Of a DNA stretch of 64,000 nt, positions 23,256-33,675 are shown piece by piece (within the stretch, counting starts at the first letter, position 1; every line of letters starts with the position of its first letter). Under the pieces are notes generated by a model. The model did not search any database. It had not been told where the DNA came from and saw only the letters and a program-made list of their open reading frames with translations. The translations under genes were made by a program, and so were the position numbers. Location: assembly GCA_001931875.2 (NCBI GenBank), contig MSJH02000792.1, positions 274,734-338,733 on the forward strand, given 5' to 3'. Source of the stretch: Byssochlamys sp. IMV 00236 (taxonomy: Eukaryota > Ascomycota > Eurotiomycetes > Eurotiales > Thermoascaceae).

Positions 23256-25100
23256 AAGAAGGCAAAGCCTGGAGGGGAGAAGAGAGGAGAAGAGGAAGGC
23301 TGAGGGCCAAAAGGATAAGCAAACGATGAGTAAAGAGCGGGTGGGAGATCAGAGTCAGCACAAAGTCAGTTAATTAGGTCTTTCTTTCGGAGAGCGGGGG
23401 GTCTGTATCGCAGAGGGCAGGATACGACGATGGCCACCGGTTACACTCGACACGATACTGATTCTGCAGACATTCGCTGGTTGAAGATCAGATCACACTG
23501 TCCGACGCAGAGATTTGAAGAGACAAAAAAAGTCCCGAGACGTTTGCTGCAGACGATACGGGGGAGAGTGAGCGCGGGTCTAGTGCGAGGCCAGGGCGAT
23601 GCTGTGAGGCTGAGCAAGATGGCGGTTAGGTATGGCCTTCCAACAAGCGGGGATCAAGCCAAAAGCAACCAAAATAGAGCTGAAAGCTGCCAGATCAAGG
23701 TACTACGATGGATAGTTATGAAGAAAAAGAGACTGGAGTTCTCTGCTGCGTGGGTTCTGGCGTGATATGCCTCTCATTCTCATGCTCGCGATGTCCATAG
23801 CCAGCCAGTGACAGGCGGAGAGGAGCGCCCAAGGGATCTCCGTTCCGTACGGTCGCATACCAGACGTTTGTTACGGTGGAACATGTCCAGTACGGGGTAA
23901 TTCTTACCTTACAACTCGATTATTCAAGTTCAAGATCAAGATCAAGAACCAGGTCGGGCTTTATCTATGAGCGCTTCCCCATGGTCACCGACGGATAATA
24001 AATAATCTTGCTAACAACGGGTCGAATGTTTCCCGCCGGCTAAGTACTGCTGCTGACTGTATGTTGTTGAACACCACGTTTCCCGCCTTTCCAGTGTCCA
24101 ACGTCTTGATTCAGGCTCCTTGGTTATCATGATTCACTTGGCTCAGACTAACTATTATTAACTAGTTAAATAACCGATTAGTACTCAAGTTACAAGTATC
24201 AGTGCGCTCTCCCTTGAGTGAACAGAGCATCCCGTGATCGATCCGATAGATACCGCCCCACTGTGCCATGTCTATCGCGCAGTCAAGGGAGCGCAGTGAA
24301 CGTTTTTGACCCCGTTGGTTAATAATTATTGTAGTTCGTTAACTACAAACTGGCTTGTCTACTACTGCTTACGCCGGGCAGGCTAAGGTAGTCATGGTGA
24401 CTCGGATGCCATTCTCGCAAGATCAAACCAGCCTCTCAGGCCGTGTGCTTCGACACTAGAGTACTACAGGCTATAGCAGAATCTCCTCCGGCAATAATAA
24501 TTGTCCTCTCATTGTCAGTTCCCAATGCCCCGGGACCAGCTGGGTGACCTGGCTGGACGAGGTTAATACTGACTGGACAAAACCCCCCTGGATAGCGCGC
24601 TGGCCAACAAGCGCCCCTAGACTACTACCTAGGTAGACTACCTCTCGGCCCCAGAACGAACGACCCACGGGAATCAGATGAAGAGCGTTGGAGCTTGCTT
24701 TCTCCACCAGCCACATTCAGCCTTGCGACAACCATCTTGTTGAGGGTGGAAAGAGTCCAGCTGAACCGATCATGATGAGAGAGTCTGCGGATCGTAGATA
24801 ACGTGGAATCTGGCTTGACATCAAGTCATCGTCAGCTGCCGGCCATGTCCGCAATCGAAGATTCTCAGGCTGTCTTAGTGTATCAAAACCCTCAATGGAA
24901 CCCCTTGCCGGCGACGCAGCTATGCTCTTTGTTAGTCGTTACAGTACCGATGCGGTTGTCACATACGGTAAAGAACATGGACACTGGTGGCCTAAGGCGG
25001 ATTTCGATACTACTCAAACCCTAGCGCCGTCATCCCATAATAGAACCATATTGCGTTACTAGCGGGCATTAGGGAGCATACTATGGAGAAGTGACTATAT
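23256..25100. other. intergenic, Hsp70-like gene promoter and possible small repeat element
   Basis: The 100 nt next to the Hsp70-like start is strongly pyrimidine-rich on the sense strand, as in many Aspergillus leaders. Further away is a short inverted repeat flanked by AT-rich TTAA-bearing sequence (listed separately). No coding gene is supported. Confidence 0.5.
24198..24301. repeat. imperfect inverted repeat, possible MITE core
   Basis: The left arm (24198-24222) reads TCAGTGCGCTCTCCCTTGAG and the right arm (24279-24301), read on the other strand, TCACTGCGCTCCCTTGACTG. The arms agree at most positions apart from a 2-nt gap, and enclose about 56 nt. On both outer sides lies AT-rich sequence with TTAA and ATTATTAA motifs, at about 24148-24180 and 24317-24346. 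This suggests a small non-autonomous element, but no target-site duplication was confirmed. Confidence 0.4.
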
Positions 25101-26733
25101 TTATGTCGCTTTCTTTCGAGCTATCCAGCGAGAAGGTCTGTACAGGTTCTGCAGCATACTGCGCGGGTCTTGGATGTAGCCACATTCACGCTGCCCTTCC
25201 CTCAGAGCACGCTCCTCCACGTGGAATCCCATCCGCTCCACAAGTAGCATGACTTCTTCGTCGGTCAGCTCGACACTTCCAGGCTCTCCAATCCCGTCAT
25301 TCTGATGAGTATTCGCGCCAGTCTCCTCATTACTCTTGCCACCTCGGGTGCTGCTGCTCTCAAAGTGCCATAACAGAGGGCCTACGTTGATCCAGATTCC
25401 ACCGGGCTTGAGACAGTTTCGGATGACTTCGATATACCGGATCAGATTTGGCGCAGTATCGATGAAGAACACAGTGGCAACCGCATCGAAAGCGTCCTTT
25501 TGTGACTCGCCTCGGTATAGAACCACAAAGTCCGCGGCAGACATGCTCATCGTCCCGAAATTTCCTTCTGCGTTACCCTCTGCTTGCTCCTGCTGAGCTG
25601 CAAGCATCGCAGACATGGGATGTACGTCTGGTATCATGACCTTTCGTAACTGTTGCGTCCTTGACTCTAGGTTGGAGAATTGTGTGGCAAAAGGATAGAG
25701 GACATGCTCTCCGGGCCCACGGGAGTGATTGAGTACCCAGCTGCTGGCTATCAGCTGGTGGTACGAGATCTCATTACCTTCCGCTGCAAATCCAGCCTGG
25801 CAGAGATCGAAAACGAGCCTACCCAGTCCAGCCCCAGGAACCAACACTTTCACTTCTGACCGGGACCCCTTCCTTTGCCCGAATTCCTTATCTAAAGCTT
25901 TGATAACGGGGTCGTAACAGACCTCTCGCTCGGCCTTGCCTTCTGCACTCCAGTCCCTGTAGAACTGTCTAATAGTCGAGTGAGCCTTGCTCACATCGGA
26001 CGATGTAGCCGTTCCCTGCCAATTGCGGGTCGGATCATCCTCTTCGGGGTTCGCTGATAGTCCGAACGACTCCAGGCCAGTCTTGAGTATGGCGTCAGCA
26101 AGTTCCGCATTCGCATCAATGGCATCATCCACTTTGTTGAAGTTATCCAGAAGATTGAAAGGCGCTTCCGCTAGCATCTGCCAGTGCGAGGATGGGAGTG
26201 CGTAGAACGCCTGTCGTCGGCGGTGAGTGGTGTTCATGTGAGCTGTCCTTCGGTATTGCCTATTCATTGCTTAGTGGATGTAAAGAATGCAAAATGAAAT
26301 TATGGATCTCTGAGTGATTTGATCTCATAATGGAAGTTTGTAACCCCATGACCACATTAACAAGACCAACAAGGCAAAAGGGTATGAAGAGCATCAATTC
26401 TGAGCACACAATATAACGAACGCATATTCATTGGGAGACAAGAAATACATTAAACGACAAGCTTCGATATTAAGGTCAATAAAGATTAACAAGCAATAAA
26501 GCAGAATATATCAAGGTCACGGTATCAAACACAGGATAGACAGATTCTGGTCTACCCCCTCTGGGTACATAGGCCCATACACATCTGGAAACATAAATAA
26601 AAGATACGTACCTGAAAGAGTCAAGAGTAGAAAAGAGCACTCGACGCTCCTCCGGATCAGCAAAGGGATCAAAGTCCCCTGCCCAACTCTGGACTTCTTC
26701 TGGCTCATCGTGATGATGGGCGTGCGGGTCCAT
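25101..26733 (-). CDS. carnosine N-methyltransferase-like protein (CARNMT1/N2227 family)
   Basis: Model: complement(join(25101..26259,26612..26733)), 426 aa. The family are S-adenosylmethionine-dependent methyltransferases; the animal enzyme methylates carnosine at histidine to make anserine, and the yeast relative is Yil110w/Hpm1-adjacent in annotation but the fungal substrate is not established. The first exon gives MDPHAHHHDEPEEVQSWAGD and ends LFSTLDSF, joining to RQYRRTAHMNTTHRRRQAFY, a strongly conserved N-terminal block. The SAM-binding motif is KVLVPGAGLGRLVFDLC, followed by GNEISYHQL, the PDVHPM motif, FFIDTAPNLIRYIEVIRN and CLKPGGIWINVGPLLWHFE. The intron is 352 nt, several times longer than most in this window. 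It is divergent from the proteasome chaperone-like gene. Confidence 0.9.
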
Positions 26734-26846
26734 GACTTCTAGAAATATGCATACAGATCGAGCTCAAATACTCACTGACATCAAGCATGCCCTCTATCAG
26801 AAGAGCATAGATGGCCAATACACTCGTCACCCTTGGTCAGTAGAAG

Positions 26847-27056
26847 CTAACAATATAGAGCAGAGTATTGACGTGGTGGGACGTCAAGCTCGGGGATGTT
26901 TCCGGGTCTCTTTTTGAGTGGTGCGCGAGGAGTGGGTCCAAAGACCTCCAACATCCCAAAGGAATCACTATTCCTATCGTCAATATAATACACCTGCACC
27001 TTGCTTGAATCGGTTTCTGTCCTGGTGGTCTTAATCTGTGCTTCCAATTCTGACCG
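26847..27056 (-). other. coding-like exon of an unrecognised small gene
   Basis: Between two divergent genes lies a minus-strand frame with protein-like composition. It begins after a TATAG acceptor with RSELEAQIKTTRTETDSSKV and contains QVYYIDDRNSDSFGMLEVFG and PTPRAPLKKRPGNIPELDVP before the stop. It has no good in-frame ATG, so an upstream exon is needed. A second coding-like stretch, DFVKITADRLVVFDGGRVLV, lies at about 27085-27155 on the same strand, but a clean in-phase junction and start codon were not found. I do not recognise the family. It may be a small gene, the remains of one, or chance. Confidence 0.3.
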
Positions 27057-27284
27057 CTATATGAAGAAGATTCTTCACAATTAGTTGGGTTTAACCACGT
27101 GACAAGTACACGACCTCCATCGAATACTACCAGCCTATCTGCGGTGATCTTTACGAAGTCTCTCTTATATTGCTTTCAATCTCCTTCATCCAACTTTTAT
27201 TATCCTCTATCAAGTTCGTTTCACCTGCACTCTTGCAGGTCCTGAAAGCAATTCTTAAAAAAAGAAAGGGGAAAGGAAAGGAAA

Positions 27285-28151
27285 ATGACAACCATATCCA
27301 CCCCACCGATAGAAATGCCACACGCAGAACCTACATCTCCTTCTACGACTCCAATCGAGATCTCATTTCCACTTCCAAAGACACCTCATACGACAGCCCA
27401 TGTTCACCTGACTTTCCTGGCTACCTCAACCATGGTCTTTCTGGCCACGACGACGCCGGGAGATTCGGCGGGGACGATGAAGCCGCTGGGGAGTTTTGTG
27501 TATGCGATGCCGGATGTAGGTTTATTTTTTCTGATCTTGATTTCCTGTCTATCTTTATTTTCCTATGGTCCTACTCCTGTATCGTTGTTCAAGTGTTTAT
27601 TCTTGATTTCCCTCTATTTTGGATTGATTTTGCGCTTCCCGGTTTATTCGCTTTTATGGCTTTGCATATTATTTCCTGATCTGGAAGAGCACTCGTTCTC
27701 TTCTAATAATATTCTGGGCCCGCATCGAACCCGTTTCAACTCTCCCCATGCAGTCACGCCCTGCCCTTCTATCGCGTTCCCGCTACTTATATAGCCTACC
27801 AATGTATCTTGCTCTACATCAACTCACCCCTTTGCGAGCCCAGTGCATTCATGCATGCATGACAAAATATTGAGTGAACATATACTAACAAATATCCAGC
27901 GCACAAACACCCGCCCCGCACTCTCCACGGCGCTCTACACATCTCCCGCTAGCATCGACTACGCGACGCGAACGGCAAAGATCCTCGCGCGTCGCATGCG
28001 TCGTCCCGTCTATGTCGGATGTAGCATCGACACGGTGGCGGCCGGTTCAACGGCCGAGGAGGAAATGGAAGGGCTAGCGAAGATCGTGGACGAGATTATG
28101 AAGAAGTGGGATGAGAAACAGAGGGCAGATGGTGTTGTTAATGGCGTGTGA
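27285..28151 (+). CDS. proteasome assembly chaperone 4-like protein (PAC4/Poc4 family)
   Basis: Model: join(27285..27515,27900..28151), 160 aa. PAC4-family proteins pair with PAC3-family proteins and help assemble the 20S proteasome alpha ring in the cytosol. The N-terminal half carries a beta segment HVHLTFLATSTMVFLATTTP and ends GSFVYAMPD. The second exon continues RTNTRPALSTALYTSPASID, then the helix YATRTAKILARRMRRPVYVGCSID, as expected for the family pattern of a leucine/alanine helix followed by a strand. The 384-nt intron is unusually long, T-rich, and ends in a textbook TATACTAACAAATATCCAG branch and acceptor. The family call is from fold pattern and memory, so moderate. Confidence 0.68.
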
Positions 28152-28829
28152 ATCTGGGACAGGTTCTTAGCAAAAAAGAAGATGAGGACGAAGACACTAC
28201 TTTGCGAGGACAGTTTGCTGTGCTCCTAAGTTGTTGATGACTTGATGAGCGTATTCTGTTTAACCCTTGGATTGACCGCAGTTTTAATAACTTAGGATTC
28301 TCCTCTGATTGTGTAATCCACCAGTTGATGCGGCTTCGTGAAGCCGTTCTTCAGATATAATCAAACATGCCTGTCTACCGCTATCTAGATCCCCTGTACA
28401 GGAATATATATATATATATATATATATATATTCTTGTTACCTACGGGGCAAGATATATGTTGGCCTCAAACGAGCAGGGTTGATGAGAAGAATTTGCAAT
28501 CATCTGCTCGGGGTAATGACCATTCTATTTCAAAATGTGTCACCAGGTCGGTGGGCCTTTATCTAATCATGGACGTCTGTTTTAGTTAATGTGCGTCGCC
28601 AACAGACCTAAAACTGTACGTTTTGATCTTTCGTATTGGAAAATTGCAAAAGAATGGCTTGATATTATCGGAGAATCCAAAAAACATAGGAATTCGATTT
28701 GAACCCTCAAAGTGAGGGAAATGCCTAGCCTCTGAGATATACAAGTACGTGTAGTGAAATGACGAACTCTTTTATAATAGCACAAACGTGGTATAAAATG
28801 TCAAAAAGGGAGATTTTATGTATCACATC
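28152..28829. other. intergenic upstream of the tRNA pair
   Basis: Contains the 3' UTR of the PAC4-like gene and an (AT)n microsatellite listed separately. No gene is supported. Confidence 0.5.
28404..28431. repeat. (AT)14 microsatellite
   Basis: An uninterrupted run of about fourteen AT dinucleotides. Confidence 0.9.
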
Positions 28830-28955
28830 GCCCGGATGGTCTAGTGGTATGTTACAAATGGCACCCTCGCAGCCAATCATCATTGCTAATTCAAATTCAG
28901 GTATGATTCTCCGTTTGGGTCGGAGAGGTCCCGCGTTCAAATCGCGGTTCGGGCC
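28830..28955 (+). tRNA. tRNA-Pro(UGG), copy 1, interrupted in the D-loop
   Basis: Exons 28830..28846 and 28901..28955 join to a 72-nt tRNA. The acceptor stem pairs GCCCGGA with TTCGGGC and the discriminator base is C. The D-arm reads GTCT, loop AGTGGTA; the anticodon stem CTCCG/CGGAG encloses TTTGGGT with anticodon TGG at 28916-28918; the T-arm CCGCG/CGCGG encloses TTCAAAT. An A box (TGGTCTAGTGG) and B box (GCGTTCAAATC) are present, and a T7 terminator follows. The body aligns with yeast tRNA-Pro(UGG), including TGGTCTAGTGGTATGATTCT. Unlike yeast, there is no intron after position 37; instead a 54-nt insert splits the D-loop between G18 and G19. Without removal the D-arm could not fold normally. 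Confidence 0.88.
28847..28900 (+). other. GT...AG insert in the D-loop of tRNA-Pro copy 1
   Basis: The 54-nt insert starts GTATGTTACAAATGG and ends GCTAATTCAAATTCAG. These look like a fungal 5' splice site, a CTAAT branch site and a CAG acceptor. Its first five bases (GTATG) equal the first five of the downstream exon, so the exact junction can slide by up to five positions to the right or one to the left. Confidence 0.75.
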
Positions 28956-28966
28956 TTACCTTATTC

Positions 28967-28973
28967 TTTTTTT
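28967..28973 (+). terminator. RNA polymerase III T-run, copy 1
   Basis: A run of seven T begins 12 nt after the discriminator base; more T follow after CC. It fits a polymerase III terminator. Confidence 0.7.
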
Positions 28974-29043
28974 CCTTTTTTTCTTATTGAGCTGTCATTA
29001 TATTTTCTTAGAGCATCTCCGAAGAGAGTTCTATTACAGCATC

Positions 29044-29178
29044 GCCCGGATGGTCTAGTGGTAAGTTACCAAATATCTATATGTCACACTAGTCTTTGTC
29101 TGTCTCTAACATTCTCTCCTCAGGTATGATTCTCCGTTTGGGTCGGAGAGGTCCCGCGTTCGAATCGCGGTTCGGGCC
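29044..29178 (+). tRNA. tRNA-Pro(UGG), copy 2, interrupted in the D-loop
   Basis: Exons 29044..29060 and 29124..29178 join to the same 72-nt tRNA-Pro, with anticodon TGG at 29139-29141. It differs from copy 1 at only one base, position 57 in the T-loop (G here, A in copy 1), so the T-loop TTCGAAT is the more usual form. All stems pair as in copy 1. A 63-nt insert breaks the D-loop at the same place. The copies start 214 nt apart in the same direction and share a CATC just before the first base and a TTC(A)TTCTTTT-type 3' flank, so they look like an old tandem duplication. Confidence 0.9.
29061..29123 (+). other. GT...AG insert in the D-loop of tRNA-Pro copy 2
   Basis: The 63-nt insert starts GTAAGTTACCAAAT and ends CTCTAACATTCTCTCCTCAG, an excellent fungal spliceosomal donor, CTAAC branch site, pyrimidine tract and acceptor. 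The first dozen bases resemble those of the copy 1 insert, but the interior has diverged and the length differs by 9 nt. Confidence 0.78.
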
Positions 29179-29789
29179 TATGCTTCATTCTTTTTTTTTC
29201 TTCTCTTTTAATTTGATTCCTCACCTTGACTTTCCAAGTTATTTATTACCATGTCAAGGTGGATTCAATTGATTCATTAATTGAACCATCGGGCAGGCGT
29301 GATGTCGTCCTGTGTGGTGGGACATGAGTCTCGACAAATGAGTCGATAGGAATCCTTTTTTCTTTGGACTGAAGATCTTCATGACACCAAGTGAAGATGA
29401 GAGAACTAACTACTAAGGTGGTAGCTACTGTTTGGCGTATCGAGAGATGGTATCGAGTAATATCTCATTCTCATTGTTGTTTTACTCTTTGTATAGGAAA
29501 GCAGTAACTCTTTAAATACTCATCACTACTTGGGACTCTCGTACCATTTTCATAATTGAAGTATCGCCATAAGCAAAGAGAGGGAGAAGGCTAACGAGCC
29601 CATGCTACGGAGAAAATTGAAGTATTTTTTTTACCAGTACTCTTTTATATTATCAGAATCCGCCATAGAGGGTGAGGCCCTCATCATGAAAGCGACATTG
29701 GAAGAAGGAAAAGAAAGAAGCAGATTTCACATCAATAGTAATACAAAGAGTATTAAACCTTCCATGTATGATATCCATCCATTCGTCCA
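29179..29789. other. intergenic, tRNA pair / Ysh1 3' end
   Basis: Holds the copy 2 terminator and the probable Ysh1 3' UTR. A frame at 29602-29955 is antisense overlap and not supported. Confidence 0.45.
29191..29199 (+). terminator. RNA polymerase III T-run, copy 2
   Basis: Nine T in a row begin 13 nt after the discriminator base, as expected for a strong polymerase III terminator. Confidence 0.75.
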
Positions 29790-32700
29790 TCAAGCCTTCG
29801 CACTGACTTCAACGCCTGCCTTAGTTTCATTCATGGAACCCTGTCCAGACCCGTTGGTTGTAGGAGCAGACGGTGGTCCCTCAGCCCACATGGGAGCGAT
29901 GGTTTCTACCGCTCTCTCAATCACAACCCTCACTCTATCTCTCAATACGGCGTAGGAGCATTCGACATTTAGATCCTCCAGCCAGACACGAGCGACGTGC
30001 TTATCGACCTTGATCTCGATTCCGGGGAAGGGGATTCCGAGAGCATTTAGGCGAGCGAGCTCTGCTGCCTCGGCCTCAGCGACATCTTCAGCATCTTCTT
30101 CCTCTTCTTCCTCCTGTTCTTCCGCATTGGAGGCTGGAGTTTCAGTGCCGGGTTCGGTCTTAATGGCGCTAGGTGTCGACACGCCATCCTGGCTCTTTGC
30201 AGCGGACAGGTCTTTAGGGAGACGAGGACGTTCGATTGGGACAATGTCTGATCCGAACTGTGCTTCTAGCATCATCAAGAGGCGCCCAAAACGCTCTTCT
30301 GGGCCAAGATTCGAGTGTGGGTTCGGGGGAAGTGGAACATCATGGCTATGGTGGTTGTGCTTGCTGGATTCTGTGATCCGGAATGCCAGTTAGTCCTATC
30401 ATGCGACAGTAGTTGGGAAGACAGTAGATCTGAAACATACGCTTTACGGAAGCAGGGCTGCTTTCGACTGTCAGAAGCACGGCCATAACTGCATCAGCTA
30501 CCCCGTCGTTCATCATGTTACCCTCCCACTCCAGCTCGACCTCACGAGTGCGGGCCATATATCTGACAACCACGCAGCCCATCACAAGATATGCGTGGTC
30601 CTCTTCGTGAGGGATTTCCTCGTCAGCAGCCTCAACTTTCTCCAAGTGACCGTTTTTGCCGTTGATTGAATCGTCTCCGTTTTCCTTTTTAGCCAGCTCC
30701 TGGTGGCTGACACCGATCTCTTCTATCGCACCAAATGTGCCCTCAAGGGCCCATTTTATCAAATCCATGCTTGCTGAGCTAAGCGTGATGTGTTGCTTGC
30801 AGGTAATGGTCGTTGTTGTCAGGCCCGCATACTCGCGGAGGTCATCAGGCGCCATCAGCGACAGGTTGAATCCGTTCTGAACCAAGACCCCCGCCATCAG
30901 ACGGCCATCATCTTGTTCTGATGGGGGAGTGATCTCCGCCAACTTGCCGACAACTTTGGCGACCTTGTCTTTTCGGAAAGGTATGCGTACTTCTTCACAG
31001 TTGGCAGGCGTGTAGATCTTAACCTTCACTGTCTTCTCGGAATTAAGACTGAGGAGTTTGGATTTAAGACGCATCATTTGGTGCTTCTCGCCATGTACCA
31101 GGATCTGGGATAGGATGTCAGTTCAAATTGCCCACGCATAGTAAAGGACAATATACATACTACAACAGGAGCAGCGACTTCTTCGATAAAATTCCGATTC
31201 TCCACGCCATCAACGTGTGCCGCGAAACTGATCTCATCAATGGTACATCTTCTCGGGATCATGACCTTCTGCTCCTGATCACCAGCAGTCGGGACTCGAC
31301 CTCGGACAGGCAAGGCTGCCGTCCTGGACATGACTGCAGGGATCTGCTCCGGTTCATTGAGAAGTTGCTTAGCCATAGTTCCTTCAACGCTATAACCCGT
31401 CATAACAACCCCATTTCGTTCGCTAGGCGCCCATCTTTCCAAGAGCTCCCTACTTGTTCCGGTTTGGAGCATACCAGGAGAAGCTAGCATAACGCAACTA
31501 CCGACGTCATCAAAACGCTCCAGACTTCTTAGACTGCGAACAAATTTGAAGTCCCAAGGCCCCGCGCTGACGCTCTTGTCGCCTCTGGCCTCCGCTTCTG
31601 CCATCCGCTGACGGAAAAGACGCTTGATGTTGTCGTTCATGGCACCAATGTAGGTCTGATAGACAACCATACAGCGACGTGCTGTGTTTCCAATATAGTA
31701 GATAGGGATCTTCTGGAGCTCTGGGTGCTTCTCCCAGTATTCATCCAAGATCAAAAGTAGTTCCTGTGCACGACCCAAAGCAAACACAGGCATGAGAACC
31801 CTGCCTCCTCGGTTCAAAACACCAGTGACTGTCTTCATAAGAGCTGCTTCACGCTCTAGTCGAGGAGGGTTCGATGAGATACCGAATGTCGATTCCGTAA
31901 TGAGAACATCGATCTTAACGCCTCTGGGAACCTCTGCAGGTATCAGATGGCGGTCCTCTTCTCGAGAGTAGTCGCCAGTGAAAAGTATGTTGAGCCCAGC
32001 AATGGATACCAAAAACATAGCAGCACCGAGGACATGGCCAGCGGGGAAAGGAGTTACGCGGATACTGTTTATTGTGTGGGTCGTGTTGAAGTCAATTGTC
32101 TCGATTAGGGGCATGGTCGACAGGTGATCGTGTTCTGTGTATAGTGTCGTCCGTTGGTCTGATGATGAAGATGTATTGCTGACTCGGACGTTGTCTTGGA
32201 TAAGCCATTTGTAGATTGCTTTGGTTGCATGCGTCATGAAGACACGGCCTTTGAAGTTTGTCTTGCTCAAGACATAGGGGAGGGCAGAGGAGTGGTCGAC
32301 GTGGAAACTGTAGTGATACAATACTCATACATTAGCTATTTCTGCAAGCGAATAGAATTGAAAGTCGCGACACATGAATGGATCAAGAGGTTGCGAGATG
32401 CTCGCAACCATACGAGAGGCTTTGACAGTAGGGCGTACGGGAGGACAAATATCCGATAATGTCAGACTGAAGATATTGTATTGTTTCTCTGATATACATG
32501 CAGTCAAGTATAAAGGGTGTGTGGTATGATCCTCTTCCAGCGGTGCTGCTCGAGTATGGGCTTTTATCCGCTCCGTATACAGCACACCAGGTAGACACTC
32601 CAGTGATATTATATCTGCGTGACAACAAGCTCGAATGAAAGAAAGAGATCGGACGTACTGGCTGATAAGGAGTATGTCAACTGTGCTGAGATCGAACTCG

Positions 32701-32958
32701 TCGAAGAATGGAAGAGAGGCAAAGCCTTCTTTTGCAGGGTGCATGCCAGCATCAAGCTATCGGTCGTTAGCACTGCAACGGAAACCAAGGAATACAAGGA
32801 CAAACCATGACAGTTTTCCCCTTATATTGAATTATATGACAAGAACGGCCAACTTCATTTCCACCACCCAGACAATAGAAGGCTAGCTCATCTGAAGGGT
32901 CGACAGGCTCCTCGTCCACCGTGGCCGTCATGGCCGAGGCTTTCCGCTTTGCCGCCAT
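29790..32958 (-). CDS. ysh1: cleavage and polyadenylation endonuclease Ysh1/CPSF73
   Basis: Model: complement(join(29790..30370,30441..31104,31161..32307,32659..32756,32806..32958)), 880 aa, close to the usual fungal length. It is the zinc-dependent endonuclease that cuts pre-mRNA before polyadenylation. The metallo-beta-lactamase motif HFHVDH (84-89) is rebuilt across the second intron. Other active-site motifs are [13 protein letters not shown] and ESTFG; the beta-CASP domain carries [20 protein letters not shown] and [12 protein letters not shown], and [15 protein letters not shown] follows the third intron. The C-terminal domain has an acidic low-complexity insert ([20 protein letters not shown]) before [15 protein letters not shown]. 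The second intron is 351 nt, far longer than the others. Divergent from TAF4. Confidence 0.95.
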
Positions 32959-33675
32959 GATAATCCAACACTGCGAAAATAGATGTCAAATCGAAAGAGC
33001 TGTCTTTTCTTGCGTCTGTATAGTATGTGGGGGCAAATAGATAGATGAACGAGTAAGTGAAAAGCTACAAGAGATTATAGCCAAGCTACCAGTATCGTAG
33101 CATGTCAGATGTGAATCGAGCGCGATCTCGATGTCAGCATCATGGGGTCAAAGAAGCCATTGGGAAGAGTTCAGCACATGTTGCACAATGTATCGTAACA
33201 CCGCAAGCTTCTGCCGTCGTCCCAACTTGATATCAGTGACAAAGGCACAATCCAAACACAGTCCTGTTTCTCTTCTACTGTCCGTCCCCTTCGCTTCGCG
33301 CGGGCAAAGGCGAAGGACCGGCAGCTTACATAACTCAAAAATGCAACTCACGTGATCGCGGCGGCGCGCGCTTCTCTTGAGTCTGGTCGTCTTTGATCTT
33401 CCAAGCTCGCATCGCACCGTTGCGACCCATCGACCAGGCCTCTCCCATTCACTGTCCACCATTATCTACATAACCGGGCGATTCACTGTTAGCTCATCCT
33501 TCATTCAAATGCCTGACTAGACAGTTCTGAAATGGTTACAGCTGGCGGAGAAATACGGTTCGAGCTCTCCGCTCAGTTCTCAGGTCCTCGCGCGGGCACC
33601 TTGTCCTCACCTCGATAGGCGTATTCGGACCGGACAGCGAACAATAGATATTGACTCGAGGAGTCTTTGTTCATC
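32959..33675. promoter_or_regulatory. divergent promoter region, Ysh1 / TAF4
   Basis: About 720 nt between the two start codons. It must serve both genes. No distinct element beyond scattered GC-rich patches near 33295-33370 was recognised, and no coding exon is supported. Confidence 0.5.

Noticed and set aside
26260..26611. C/D box snoRNA inside the long CARNMT intron
   Set aside because: No RTGATGA box paired with CTGA at the right spacing was seen on the transcribed strand.
28901..28955. Canonical intron after position 37 of tRNA-Pro
   Set aside because: The anticodon stem and loop CTCCG-TTTGGGT-CGGAG is uninterrupted in both copies, so the only insert is in the D-loop.
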